Shown: positions 15,529 through 24,164 of the stretch, in pieces
Layout of the letters: every line of letters starts with the position of its first letter
How positions within the stretch are numbered: position 1 is the first letter of the stretch
Assembly: GCF_026241855.1 (NCBI RefSeq)
Contig: NZ_JAPJDC010000001.1
Location: 3,596,001 to 3,660,000, forward strand
Source: Curtobacterium flaccumfaciens pv. betae
Lineage (GTDB): Bacteria; Actinomycetota; Actinomycetes; Actinomycetales; Microbacteriaceae
Length of the DNA stretch: 64,000 nucleotides
Reading direction: 5' to 3'
Program-made: the position numbers and the translations under genes
The notes under the pieces: generated by a model
Told to the model about the DNA's origin: nothing
Databases searched by the model: none
The model's input: the letters and a program-made list of their open reading frames with translations, nothing else

Positions 15529-16074
15529 TCAGAGCAGCAGGCCGTACACCGCGACGTCGACACGCTCGGGCCCGAGGGGCAGCGCGCCGCGCAGGGTGCC
15601 CTCGTGCGCGAAGCCAAGCCGCTCGGCGAGTCCCCGGCTCCGCGCGTTGTCGACCGCCGTCCGGATCTCCATCCGTGCGGACCCGCGCGCCCGGGCGACC
15701 CCGATCAGCACGGTGGCGGCCCGCCGGACGACACCACGGCCCTCCTGTCCGGCGTCCACCCAGTAGCCGAGCGATGCCTGGCCCAGGTACGGATCGAACG
15801 TCAGCGAGGCCACCCCGACGATGCGGTCGTCCGCCCGGATGACGCAGGGCAGCGCGCGGTCCATCGCGAACTGACCGAGCAGCCGCTCGGTGTGCAGGGC
15901 GATGGCCTCGCGGGTCTGGGGGTCCCAGGCCCAGGGCTCGGCGGCCCGCAGACGATCGGTGTTGGCGTGCACGAGTGCGAGCACCGGGTCGACCGTCGTC
16001 AGGTCGCGCAGCGTCAGCGTGTAGCCGTCACCGAGATCGCGTCCGAACGTCGTCACCGTCCAGACACTAGGCAC
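15529..16074 (-). CDS. GNAT family N-acetyltransferase (RimJ/RimL-like)
   Basis: A 181-residue acetyltransferase. It has the RimJ/RimL layout: an N-terminal LTLRDLTTVDPVLALVHANTDRLRAAEPWAW, the beta-strand IVGVASLTFDPYLGQASLGYWVD, the acetyl-CoA loop AGQEGRGVVRRA near residue 125 and the terminal VDNARSRGLAERLGFAHEGTLRGA. Substrate is unknown; family members acetylate ribosomal protein N-termini, amino acids or antibiotics. The GTG at 16074 (GGCAGGG immediately upstream) gives the full N-terminus; a later GTG is possible. It is 9 bp downstream of the ABC permease gene and may share its transcript. Confidence 0.85.
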   Translation of the reverse strand: MPSVWTVTTFGRDLGDGYTLTLRDLTTVDPVLALVHANTDRLRAAEPWAWDPQTREAIALHTERLLGQFAMDRALPCVIRADDRIVGVASLTFDPYLGQASLGYWVDAGQEGRGVVRRAATVLIGVARARGSARMEIRTAVDNARSRGLAERLGFAHEGTLRGALPLGPERVDVAVYGLLL

Positions 16075-16083
16075 CCCTGCCTG

Positions 16084-17361
16084 TCACTCGTACCGGAGCG
16101 CCTCGATCGGGTTCTGCCGTGCCGCTCGTCGTGCCGGCAGGGTGCCCGCCAGGAACGCGATGAACATCACGACGAGGATGATCGTGGCGACGGAGCCCGG
16201 CGCGAACTGCATGATCTGCAGCCCCGGCAGGTCCTTGAGGAGCGTGCCGGCCAGGACGTTCGAGATCCCGGTGCCGAGCAGGATCGCGACCCCGGCGCCG
16301 ATGGCGCTGCCGAGGAACCCGATGAACACCGCCTCGAGCGAGAACAGCGTGTAGACCTTGCCGCCACCCATGCCCATCGCCTTCATGAGGCCGATCTCGC
16401 GGGTGCGCTCCTGCACGCTCATGAGCAGGGTGTTGATGATGCCGAAGCCGGCGGCGACGAGCGCGATCACGGCGAAGGCGTTCAGGACCCCGACGATGCC
16501 GCTGATGACGGTCTGGAACTGGCCGAGCTGGTCCTGGATGGTCTGACCGAGGAACCCGTCGTCGGCCAGGGACTTCTTGACCGTGGTGACGGAGGCGTCG
16601 GAGTCGAGCGTCGCGGTGGCGCTGGCGTAGGACGTGGCGATCGAGTCGGGCTTGCCGATCTCCTGCGCCGCCTGCATGGCGTCGGTCAGTGCGGCGTTCG
16701 CCCCGGCACCGCTGCCGAACAGCGACTCGTTCTGCACCCCGACGACTGTGGCGGTGAGCGTGTGCGGCTTGCCCTGGTAGTCGTCGACGGCGATCGTGAG
16801 CTCCTTGCCGACGGCGGCCGACGCGCTGCCGAGGCCCATGTTCTTCAGGTAGTCCGTCGGCAGCATCACCTGGTTGGCGTCGGTCTCGTCGTCGAGCTGC
16901 TTGCCGCTCGCCAGGTCGGCGTCGAGCTCGCCGGCGTTGGCCGTGAGCGAGACGACGTACTTGCCCTTGTCCCCGTACTCGGCGTACTTCGGTGCGAGGG
17001 CGACCGCGGGGCGGAGGCCCTTGATGCCGTCCGTCTTCTTGATCGCGTCGACGTCGGACTGCGACAGGTACGAGAACGACGCCGGGCCGCGGTCGACGCT
17101 CTGGCCCGAGGCCTCGGGGTCGTACTTCGCCGGGCCGCTGTCGGTCGAGGTGGAGTCCACGGCCTTCGTGACGACCAGGGTGCCGTCGTCTCCGATCGAG
17201 GAGACCTGGCTGTCGATGTAGTTGCTGACGCCCGTGCCGATGGCCGAGGTCAGGGTGATCGTGAAGGCGCCGATGAAGATCGCGATGACGGTCAGGGTCG
17301 TGCGCAGCTTCGAGCGGAAGGTGTTCGAGACCGCGGTGCGCAGGAGGTCGAGGAAGTTCAT
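16084..17361 (-). CDS. MacB/FtsX-type ABC transporter permease
   Basis: A 425-residue inner membrane permease of the MacB family. TM1 is near residues 23-43 (LTVIAIFIGAFTITLTSAIG), a large extracytoplasmic MacB_PCD domain follows, and three further TM segments make the C-terminal FtsX domain (about 290-415). The C-terminal RRAARQNPIEALRYE is the usual family ending that contacts the ATPase. With the ATPase gene it forms an exporter or mechanotransmitting complex for a peptide, lipid or antibiotic; the cargo is unknown. The two genes overlap by 4 nt. A TetR gene diverges from the operon. Confidence 0.93.
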   Translation of the reverse strand: MNFLDLLRTAVSNTFRSKLRTTLTVIAIFIGAFTITLTSAIGTGVSNYIDSQVSSIGDDGTLVVTKAVDSTSTDSGPAKYDPEASGQSVDRGPASFSYLSQSDVDAIKKTDGIKGLRPAVALAPKYAEYGDKGKYVVSLTANAGELDADLASGKQLDDETDANQVMLPTDYLKNMGLGSASAAVGKELTIAVDDYQGKPHTLTATVVGVQNESLFGSGAGANAALTDAMQAAQEIGKPDSIATSYASATATLDSDASVTTVKKSLADDGFLGQTIQDQLGQFQTVISGIVGVLNAFAVIALVAAGFGIINTLLMSVQERTREIGLMKAMGMGGGKVYTLFSLEAVFIGFLGSAIGAGVAILLGTGISNVLAGTLLKDLPGLQIMQFAPGSVATIILVVMFIAFLAGTLPARRAARQNPIEALRYE

Positions 17362-18086
17362 GCGGAGTGCCTTCCGTGCGTGGCAGACGCGTCGACCGCG
17401 TCGTCCGAGCCGCCGACGATCAGGCCGTCGCGGACGTTCACGCTGCGGTCGCAGCGCGCGGCGAGCTCTTCGTCGTGCGTGACCGCGACGAGCGTGATCC
17501 CCCGCTCGCGCTGCAGCCCGAACAGCATGTCCTCGACCACCTGCCCCGTGTTCGTGTCGAGGTTGCCGGTCGGCTCGTCGGCGAAGATCACGCTCGGCTC
17601 ACCGACCAGCGCCCGGGCGATGACCACGCGCTGCTTCTGGCCGCCGGACAGGTCGTTGGCGTCGTTCTTCGCCTTGTCGGCCAACCCGAGCGCATCGAGG
17701 GCTGCCATGCCCCGGCGCTTCCGCTCGGCTCCGGAGACACCGGCGATCTTGAGCGGGAGCACGACGTTGTCGAGCACCGAGGTCTTCGGCGTCAGGAAGA
17801 ACTGCTGGAACACGAACCCGAAGGTGCTGTTCCGGGTGCGGTTGACCTGCCGCGCACCGAGCGTCGCCGCGTCGGTGCCGTCGAGCAGCACCTGTCCGGC
17901 CGACGGCTTGTCGAGCAGTGCGAGCAGGTGCATCAGCGTCGACTTGCCGGAGCCGGACTTGCCGACGATCGCCAGGCTCTCACCCTGGTGCACCGCCAGC
18001 GACACCCCCTTGAGCGCGTCGAACCGCGTCGCGCCGCGGCCGTAGGTCCTGGCGAGGTCACGGGCCTCGAGCACGGGAGTGGTCAT
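17358..18086 (-). CDS. ABC transporter ATP-binding protein (MacB/LolD type)
   Basis: A 242-residue ATPase with Walker A GKSGSGKST (about residue 42), Q-loop FVFQQFF, signature LSGGQKQR and Walker B VIFADEPTGNLD. The PTGNLD end of Walker B is characteristic of the LolD/MacB group. It powers the permease encoded downstream. The ATG at 18086 is supported by TACGGT 6 nt upstream, giving a probable leaderless mRNA. Expression is likely controlled by the divergently encoded TetR protein at 18168. Confidence 0.93.
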   Translation of the reverse strand: MTTPVLEARDLARTYGRGATRFDALKGVSLAVHQGESLAIVGKSGSGKSTLMHLLALLDKPSAGQVLLDGTDAATLGARQVNRTRNSTFGFVFQQFFLTPKTSVLDNVVLPLKIAGVSGAERKRRGMAALDALGLADKAKNDANDLSGGQKQRVVIARALVGEPSVIFADEPTGNLDTNTGQVVEDMLFGLQRERGITLVAVTHDEELAARCDRSVNVRDGLIVGGSDDAVDASATHGRHSA

Positions 18087-18092
18087 GGGTTC

Positions 18093-18160
18093 ACCGTAGT
18101 GGCCGGTGCACGACTGCAAGTTTGCGTTTGCTGTAGATCATGTGACGTTCCGGTTACAGT
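18093..18160. promoter_or_regulatory. Divergent promoter region of MacB-type operon and tetR
   Basis: The 81-bp gap holds a minus-strand TACGGT (18093-18098), 6 nt before the ATPase ATG, and a plus-strand TACAGT (18155-18160), 7 nt before the tetR ATG. Between them is an AT-richer stretch with GCAAG and two TTTGC elements (18116-18131), the obvious place for a TetR operator. The operator itself is inference. Confidence 0.45.
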
Positions 18161-18167
18161 CGGGCCC

Positions 18168-18797
18168 ATGCCCGACTCCGCGACGCCGTCAGAACTCGGT
18201 CTCCGTGACCGCAAGCGCATCGAGACCCGCAACCGCATCGCCGAGGCGGCTCGGTCCCTGGCCCTCGAGCAGGGCGTCGACGGCACCACGATCGAGCAGA
18301 TCGCCGCGCGGGCCGACGTCTCCCCGCGGACGTTCTTCAACTACTTCGAGAGCAAGGAGGACGCGGTCCTCGGGCACACCGAGCTCGACCTCGAACCCGC
18401 CACCCTCGAGGCGCACCTGGCGGCCGTCGCAGGGGAGCCGGCGGAGCAGGCCGTCGTGGACCTGGCGTTCCTGGTGTTCGGGTCGTCGTTCGGCGACGAG
18501 CACGAGCGGCTCGAGCGCAAGGCCGTCATCGTGCGGTTCCCGCAGCTGATGCGTCGGCAGGTCGCGCGGATGACCACCGTTGCCGAGGCGATGACCGGCG
18601 CCGTGCGCACGATCCTCGAACGCGACCCGGCCTGGGGCCCGGAGGCCGCGACCCCGCAGGCGGCCGAGATGCTCCTCGGCATGTGCATGACGGGCCTCCG
18701 CAGTGCCGCTCGGTACGAGGGTTCCGACCCGGAGCAGGTGCGGGCGGCGGTGGTCGCGTCGATCCGCGACACGGCGGCGCGCATCGCCGCGGCCTGA
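18168..18797 (+). CDS. TetR/AcrR family transcriptional regulator
   Basis: A 209-residue regulator. The N-terminal HTH is IAEAARSLALEQGVDGTTIEQ, then IAARADVSPRTFFNYFESKEDAV, typical TetR (residues about 20-70); the C-terminal ligand domain is not recognisable. Divergent from the MacB-type exporter operon across 81 bp, so it probably represses both itself and the exporter and responds to an exported compound. The ATG at 18168 has TACAGT 7 nt upstream. Confidence 0.93.
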   Translation: MPDSATPSELGLRDRKRIETRNRIAEAARSLALEQGVDGTTIEQIAARADVSPRTFFNYFESKEDAVLGHTELDLEPATLEAHLAAVAGEPAEQAVVDLAFLVFGSSFGDEHERLERKAVIVRFPQLMRRQVARMTTVAEAMTGAVRTILERDPAWGPEAATPQAAEMLLGMCMTGLRSAARYEGSDPEQVRAAVVASIRDTAARIAAA

Positions 18798-18817
18798 GAC
18801 GCGACCACGAACGCAGG

Positions 18818-18849
18818 GGAGGCACGGTGCCAGCTGGCACCGTGCCTCC
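18818..18849. terminator. Family A palindrome / bidirectional terminator
   Basis: Perfect 32-bp palindrome with two 16-nt arms and no loop, core GGAGGCACGGTGCCAG. It sits between the convergent tetR and osmoprotectant-binding protein genes, about 20-30 nt from each stop. Confidence 0.8.
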
Positions 18850-18878
18850 TGTCCCTGACGTGGATGCGTCGAGAACGG

Positions 18879-19904
18879 TCAGGGCTTCGTGATGAAGCCC
18901 TCCTTCACCATCCAGTCGAAGGCGACGTCGGCCGGCTCACGCCCCTCGACGTCGACCTGACGGTTGAGCTCCTGCAGCACGGCGTCCGTGAGCTTCGGCG
19001 AGATCTGGTCGTAGATCCCCTCGAGCTGCGGGTACTCCTTGAGCGTCTTCGAGTCGATGACGGGCGCGACGTTGTACGCCGGGAAGAAGCCCTTGTCGTC
19101 ATCGAGCACCGTGAGCCCGAGCGACTTGATGCGGCCGTCGGTGGTGAAGACCTCACCGAAGTTGCACTTGCCCCGGTCGGTGGCCGTGTAGACCGTGCCG
19201 GTGTCGAGGATGCTCACGTTGCTGCTCGGCACCCCGTTCGACCCCGAACCGCCGAGCTCCAAGCCGTACTTCTTGAGCATCGGCTTGAAGCCGTCGGCAC
19301 GGGAGTTGAACTCCGACTCGACACAGAACGTGCGCTGGTCGACCGGCAGCTTGGTGATGTCGGAGAGCGTCTTGACGTCCCCGAGCTCCTTGACGGCCTC
19401 GTTGCGGACGGCGAACGCGTAGGTGTTGTTCATCGGCGCGGGTTCGAGCCACGTCAGTCCGTTGCCGGCGTCCTCCTTCTTCACCGCCGTCCACTGCTCG
19501 GTCTTGTCCGGGATCCCCTTCGTGTGACCCATGAAGGTCAGCCAAGCGGTACCGGTGTACTCGTACGTGAAGTCGGCCGCGTGCGAGGTCATCAGCTCAC
19601 GGACCGCGACACTGCCGGGCACGTTCGTCTCGTCGGTGACGTCGAACCCGGCGGCCTTGGCGGCGAGCACGGCGATCTTGCCGAGCACGAGCTGCTCGGT
19701 GAAGTTCTTCGACGTCACGGTGATGTGGGCGCCGGCCGGCAGGTCGTCGATGCGCTGGATGGAGCCGGCGCCGGCCTCGGGCACGAACGACGTCGCGGGC
19801 TGCAGGCCGCACCCGGTCAGGACGAGGGCGGTGGCACCGGCGACGAACGCGGCGGCTCCGACCCGGGTGCGGGTGCGGCGGGTGCTGCGTGTGCGGCGGG
19901 TCAT
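18879..19904 (-). CDS. Glycine betaine/osmoprotectant ABC transporter substrate-binding lipoprotein (OpuCC/ProX type)
   Basis: A 341-residue OpuAC-domain binding protein. An Arg-rich N-terminus leads to the lipobox VLTGC (Cys near residue 32). The family pattern is clear: ITVTSKNFTEQLVLGKIAVLAAK, DFTYEYTGTAW, TYAFAVRNE, KCNFGEVFTTDGRI and FFPAYNVAPVID. It delivers quaternary ammonium osmolytes such as glycine betaine or choline to the two permeases. It is the last gene of a four-gene operon, overlapping the preceding permease gene by 4 nt. Confidence 0.94.
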   Translation of the reverse strand: MTRRTRSTRRTRTRVGAAAFVAGATALVLTGCGLQPATSFVPEAGAGSIQRIDDLPAGAHITVTSKNFTEQLVLGKIAVLAAKAAGFDVTDETNVPGSVAVRELMTSHAADFTYEYTGTAWLTFMGHTKGIPDKTEQWTAVKKEDAGNGLTWLEPAPMNNTYAFAVRNEAVKELGDVKTLSDITKLPVDQRTFCVESEFNSRADGFKPMLKKYGLELGGSGSNGVPSSNVSILDTGTVYTATDRGKCNFGEVFTTDGRIKSLGLTVLDDDKGFFPAYNVAPVIDSKTLKEYPQLEGIYDQISPKLTDAVLQELNRQVDVEGREPADVAFDWMVKEGFITKP

Positions 19905-20665
19905 CGGAGTCCCTTCGGTCGTGCGACCGTCTCGACCACGCGGCCGAGCCAGTCGATGGAGAGGGCGAGCAGGGCGACGAGGAGGGCCCCGGCGACGAGC
20001 ACCTTCGGCAGGAACAGCGTCACGCCCGTGGTGATGAGCAGACCGAGTCCGCCCGCACCGACGAAGGTGGCCAGGCTCGCCGTGCCGACGAGCAGCACGA
20101 GGGCGGTCCGGATACCCGAGAGCATCACGGGCACCGCGAGCGGCAGTTCGACGCGCATCAGCACGCTGAAGGCGCTCATGCCCATGCCGCGACCGGCCTC
20201 GACCAGGCGGTCGTCGACGCTCTGCACGCCGATCATGGTGTTCCGGAGCACCGGCAGGATCGCGTAGAGCACGAGCGCGATGACGGCGGACGAGCTGTTC
20301 AGGCCGAGCCAGGCGGCGAGCAGCACGATGAGGCCGACGGCCGGGGCCGCCTGCCCGAAGTTCGCGACGGCGAGCACGTACGGGCTCGCCCGGCGCAGCG
20401 GCCCGCGGGTGAGCACGACGCCCAGCGGGATGCCGATCACGAGCACCAGGACCGTCGACTGCAGGGTCAGCACGAGGTGCTGGCCGGTCAGGGCCAGGAT
20501 GTCCGCCGGGTTGAGCGTCGTGCGCTCCGTCGGGGTCAGGTCCGCCGTCGCGAGCCACACCGCGAAGCCGGCCAGGACGACCAGGATCGCGATCGGCTGG
20601 AACAGCAGGCCCTTCCACGAGGTGCGTGCACCGGTGGCGGGGCCGGCGACGGCGACTGCGCTCAC
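19901..20665 (-). CDS. Osmoprotectant ABC transporter permease (OpuCD/OpuCB type)
   Basis: A 254-residue BPD-type permease. About six TM segments are visible, with a first at residues 24-42 and a cytoplasmic EAA loop VEAGRGMGMSAFSVLMRVELPLAVPVMLSG. It pairs with the other permease at 21920 to form the channel. Overlaps both neighbouring genes by 4 nt. Confidence 0.93.
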   Translation of the reverse strand: MSAVAVAGPATGARTSWKGLLFQPIAILVVLAGFAVWLATADLTPTERTTLNPADILALTGQHLVLTLQSTVLVLVIGIPLGVVLTRGPLRRASPYVLAVANFGQAAPAVGLIVLLAAWLGLNSSSAVIALVLYAILPVLRNTMIGVQSVDDRLVEAGRGMGMSAFSVLMRVELPLAVPVMLSGIRTALVLLVGTASLATFVGAGGLGLLITTGVTLFLPKVLVAGALLVALLALSIDWLGRVVETVARPKGLR

Positions 20666-21933
20666 AGGTCTTCTCCGGTGGGCATCGCCGACACCGGTGA
20701 CGACGGCATGGTCTCGATCGGGTTCGTGTTGGTGCCGACCGGCGTGTAGGCCTGGTCTCCGGCGGCGGTCGCGCGGGAGCGGGTGATCGCCTCCATCACG
20801 GTCTCGACGGTGATCACGCCGCGGAACGCGTCACGACGACCGGTGACGAGTGCGGCTCCGGCGCTCGAGACGAGCATGGTGTCGAGCGCGTCGTTGAGGG
20901 TCGCTGCCTCGCCCACGACGGGCAGGCCGGGCTCGACGCCGTCGGGGATGCGGTCGAGACGCTCGAGCTGGCGGCGCGACGGCCACCCGATCGGGCGCTG
21001 GCGGTGGTCGACGACGACGGCGTGCTGGTGCCCGCCGGCCTCGTTCATCCGCTGCAGCACGGCCTTGACCTCTTCGCCGGGCGAGCACGTCACGGCCGAC
21101 TCGACCTCGACGTCGCGCACGCGGTTCAGCGTGAGTTGCTTCAGGCCCGCACCGGAACCGATGAAGTTCTCGACGAACTCGTTCGCCGGCTCGGCCAGGA
21201 TCCGCTCCGGGGTGTCGTACTGCACGATGTGCGCGCCCTCGGTGAAGATGACGATCCAGTCGCCGAGCTTCACGGCCTCGTCGAAGTCGTGCGTGACGAT
21301 GACGATCGTCTTGTGCAGTTCCTCCTGGATCCGCAGGAGCTCGTCCTGCAGGCGCTGGCGGGTGATCGGGTCGACCGCACCGAACGGCTCGTCCATGAGC
21401 AGGACGGGCGGGTCCGCCGCGAGCGCACGGGCCACGCCGACGCGCTGCTGCTGGCCACCGGAGAGTTCGCGGGGGAACCGGTCGCGGTAGGTGTCGGGGT
21501 CGAGCGAGACCAGGTCGAGCAGCTCGTCGACGCGCGCCGCGATCTTCTCCTTCGACCAGCCGAGCATCTTCGGCACGATCGCGATGTTCGCCGCGACCGT
21601 CATGTGCGGGAAGAGACCGCCGGCCTGGATCACGTAGCCCATGCGGCGGCGGAGCTCGTCACCGTCGATGCCCGTGACGTCGTCGTCGCCGACGACGATC
21701 CGGCCCTGCGTGGGCTCGATCAGGCGGTTGATCATCTTGAGGGTCGTCGTCTTGCCGCAGCCGGACGGGCCGACGAGCATGACGATCTTGCCGGCCGGGA
21801 TCTCGAGCGTGATGCCGTCGACGGCGGGCTTCGACTGCCCGGGGTACCGCTTGGTGACCTCGTCGAGCAGGATGCTGCGCCCGGTGACGTCCCCGTCGGG
21901 CGCGGTGGTGGTGGCGGAGTCAGTGCTGGACAC
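20662..21933 (-). CDS. Osmoprotectant ABC transporter ATP-binding protein with CBS domains (OpuCA type)
   Basis: A 423-residue ATPase. The nucleotide-binding domain (about 20-260) has Walker A GPSGCGKTT, signature LSGGQQQR and Walker B VLLMDEPFGA. The C-terminal third carries CBS-type repeats (EEVKAVLQRMNEAGGHQHAVVVD, then EAATLNDALDTMLVSSAGAALVT) that in OpuCA/OpuA sense ionic strength or nucleotides and gate transport. It overlaps the upstream permease gene by 14 nt. The tail after CBS2 is unconserved. Confidence 0.94.
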   Translation of the reverse strand: MSSTDSATTTAPDGDVTGRSILLDEVTKRYPGQSKPAVDGITLEIPAGKIVMLVGPSGCGKTTTLKMINRLIEPTQGRIVVGDDDVTGIDGDELRRRMGYVIQAGGLFPHMTVAANIAIVPKMLGWSKEKIAARVDELLDLVSLDPDTYRDRFPRELSGGQQQRVGVARALAADPPVLLMDEPFGAVDPITRQRLQDELLRIQEELHKTIVIVTHDFDEAVKLGDWIVIFTEGAHIVQYDTPERILAEPANEFVENFIGSGAGLKQLTLNRVRDVEVESAVTCSPGEEVKAVLQRMNEAGGHQHAVVVDHRQRPIGWPSRRQLERLDRIPDGVEPGLPVVGEAATLNDALDTMLVSSAGAALVTGRRDAFRGVITVETVMEAITRSRATAAGDQAYTPVGTNTNPIETMPSSPVSAMPTGEDL

Positions 21934-22567
21934 GGATACCTCTCGAGATGGTCAGGCGGCCGAGGCCGATGAGGAGCAGGTCGAGGACCAGGGCGAGCAG
22001 GACGACGCCGACCACCCCGACCACGACGGAGAACAGGGCGTTGGCGCCGCCGAGGCGGGACAGCCCGGAGAAGATGAAGCCTCCGAGCCCGGGACCGAGC
22101 GCGTACGCGGCGATGGCGGCGATGCCCATCACCATCTGCGCGGCCACGCGCACGCCGCTCAGGATGATCGGCCAGGCCATCGGCAGTTCGACCTGCAGCA
22201 GGGTGCGGAACCGGCTCATGCCGATGCCGCGCGCCGACTCGACGACTGCAGGCGGGATCTCGGCGAGACCGACGACCGCGTTGCGCAGGATCGGCAGCGC
22301 GGCGAAGAAGACGACCGTCACGACCGACGGCAGGACGCCGAAGCCGAGCGGGACGATGAGCAGGCCGATGACGGCGAAGGACGGCAGGGTGAGGCCGATG
22401 GCCGACACCCCGTTCGCGAACGCGGTCAGGCGCGGGCTGCGGTAGACGAGTGTGGCGAGCACCACGGCGATGACCGTGGCGAGGACGACGCACTGGACGA
22501 CCAGTGAGAAGTGCTGCCACGATGCGAACCAGATCTGGTTCCATCGCTCCACGACGTACTGGAACAC
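21920..22567 (-). CDS. Osmoprotectant ABC transporter permease (OpuCB type)
   Basis: A 215-residue BPD permease, first gene of the osmoprotectant operon. The GTG at 22567 is chosen because AAGGGGAG lies 9 nt upstream and the encoded VFQYVVERWNQIW is the usual N-terminus; the frame is open further 5' without family resemblance. The EAA loop VESARGIGMSRFRTLLQVELPMAWPIILSG is present. Forms the membrane channel with the second permease. Confidence 0.9.
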   Translation of the reverse strand: MFQYVVERWNQIWFASWQHFSLVVQCVVLATVIAVVLATLVYRSPRLTAFANGVSAIGLTLPSFAVIGLLIVPLGFGVLPSVVTVVFFAALPILRNAVVGLAEIPPAVVESARGIGMSRFRTLLQVELPMAWPIILSGVRVAAQMVMGIAAIAAYALGPGLGGFIFSGLSRLGGANALFSVVVGVVGVVLLALVLDLLLIGLGRLTISRGIRVQH

Positions 22568-22650
22568 GGGTGGGCGCTCCCCTTCCGGTCGGCTGAACTG
22601 CCCACAGATCGGGGCACGAGCTCGGCCAAAGCTATGCAACAGCGGGACCG

Positions 22651-22660
22651 GTTGTACAAC
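22651..22660. promoter_or_regulatory. GTTGTACAAC palindrome upstream of osmoprotectant operon
   Basis: A perfect 10-bp palindrome about 85 bp upstream of the operon start, with a second TGTAC nearby at 22672-22676. On the minus strand TTGTAC followed 17 nt later by CATAGC could form the operon promoter. The 22568-22775 gap holds nothing else I can name. Low confidence. Confidence 0.3.
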
Positions 22661-22775
22661 GCAACCCCGCCTGTACGACGGTTTCCCTTGCGGTTGCGAG
22701 GAGGACAACCCCTGGTCAGCGGGGGTTTACCAGGGCGAGCCTGGGAGAACGGTAACGATCGGTCTGCCTGCTCGG

Positions 22776-23498
22776 CTATACGTCGAGCTCGCGCAACCCT
22801 GATCGCTCCGCGATGTCGACGAGCTGCTCACGCCACCGGACCCATTCCTCCGGGGACTTGTCGGCCAGGTTGCCGTCGCCGTCGCCGGCCAGGCCGTCGA
22901 GCATCTCGCGCACGATGTCGGCGTGACCCGCGTGCCGGGCGGTCTCGTACGCCATGTGCACCAGGATCCGGTGCAGGGTGACGTCCCGGTGCCCCTCCGG
23001 CCACCACGGCACGGTCCCGGTGGCGGTGAGGTCGAGCGCTTCGATCGTGGCGTCGGCGTGGGCGGCACTCCGGTGGTGGAAGGCCACGATGTCGGCCATG
23101 GTCTCGTCGAGCGAGGCGTACATGTCCTCGCCGTCCTCCGACTCGAGCCAGGCGGGCTGGTCCGGCAACGGCCGCCCGAACACCTCGCCGAAGTAGCCGG
23201 CCTGCACCCCGGCGACGTGCTTCACCAACCCGAGGACGTTCGTGCCCGTCGGCGTCACCGGCCAGCGAGCCTGCCGCTCCGCGAGCCCGTCGAGCTTGGC
23301 CAGCAGGGCCGCGCGGTGCTTCTGCAGGTACCGGTGCAGCGTCCGCTTCACCGCGGCGTCGGCGGCAGCGGCGTCGGTGACGGTCGCGCCGTCGGGGTTC
23401 CGCGTGGACCCTTCGTCCGACAGCAGGGCGTTGCCGCTCGCGGCCAGGGTGCTGGTGCTCGCGGGGTGCACCTCGGGGACCGCTTCGACGTCGCTCAT
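22776..23498 (-). CDS. DinB family protein (DUF664-type, probable thiol S-transferase)
   Basis: A 240-residue DinB/DUF664 protein. The four-helix bundle has metal-binding His candidates in LGLVKHVAGVQAGYF and HMAYETARHAGHADIVRE. Actinobacterial members use mycothiol in detoxification, so this could be an S-transferase; that role is by family only. An N-terminal 40 residues look disordered. It overlaps the DUF6197-like gene by 4 nt in the same direction. Confidence 0.87.
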   Translation of the reverse strand: MSDVEAVPEVHPASTSTLAASGNALLSDEGSTRNPDGATVTDAAAADAAVKRTLHRYLQKHRAALLAKLDGLAERQARWPVTPTGTNVLGLVKHVAGVQAGYFGEVFGRPLPDQPAWLESEDGEDMYASLDETMADIVAFHHRSAAHADATIEALDLTATGTVPWWPEGHRDVTLHRILVHMAYETARHAGHADIVREMLDGLAGDGDGNLADKSPEEWVRWREQLVDIAERSGLRELDV

Positions 23499-24106
23499 GC
23501 CCCCGATCGTGCCACCCGGAGCTCCTGCAGGCGCGTCGACTCCTGCACGGCGACCCGTTCGGCCGTCAGCAGCAGCCCGGCGACCTCGGCGCCGGTGCGT
23601 GCCGGGGCGTCGTTCCAGCTCGTCAGGTCACGCACGCGCCCCATCCGGATGTCCGGCGCGGGGCACCACAGCACGGGCTCGCCCTCGTCGCGGGCGAGGG
23701 CGTGCCACACGACGTCGAGCGCGTGCTGCACCCGGGGCGCGTGGACCGCGTGCGGCCCGCCGGCGGCGGACACGACCGCGCCGACCAGGCAGGCACCGAC
23801 GAGCGGCCGGCCCTGCACGTCCATCGCGGCGGCACTGGAGGCCTTGCGCTCGCGGCCGTGCTCGTCGAGGTAGGCGAACCAGGCGTGCTGGACCCACCCG
23901 CGTTCGACGACGGCGCGGGCGTCGGAGAGCAGGTGGACGAGTTCCCCGAGTTCGCGCACCCGGTCGTCGACCCGCCGCGCGCGGGCGGCGGCGCGGCGGT
24001 CGGACAGACGGTCGAGCAGGCCGCGGAGACCGCGTCGCTCGGGTCGGACGGGGGCGGGGGAGGCGTCGGTGGCGACGTCGTGCTGGACGCGGAGCTCGAG
24101 GGTCAT
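23495..24106 (-). CDS. DUF6197-like hypothetical protein
   Basis: A 203-residue protein of unknown function. The segment ELVHLLSDARAVVERGWVQHAWF followed by CLVGAVVSAAGG and a later LTSWNDAPARTGAEVAGLLLTA resembles DUF6197 proteins. No signal or membrane segment. The ATG at 24106 follows GGAGGGG. It overlaps the DinB gene by 4 nt, so both are probably made together, but no shared role can be deduced. Confidence 0.65.
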   Translation of the reverse strand: MTLELRVQHDVATDASPAPVRPERRGLRGLLDRLSDRRAAARARRVDDRVRELGELVHLLSDARAVVERGWVQHAWFAYLDEHGRERKASSAAAMDVQGRPLVGACLVGAVVSAAGGPHAVHAPRVQHALDVVWHALARDEGEPVLWCPAPDIRMGRVRDLTSWNDAPARTGAEVAGLLLTAERVAVQESTRLQELRVARSGA

Positions 24107-24164
24107 GGCGGCCCCTCCGATCGGCTGTGCACGGATGGTGCGGTCACGATAGCCCCGCGAGGAC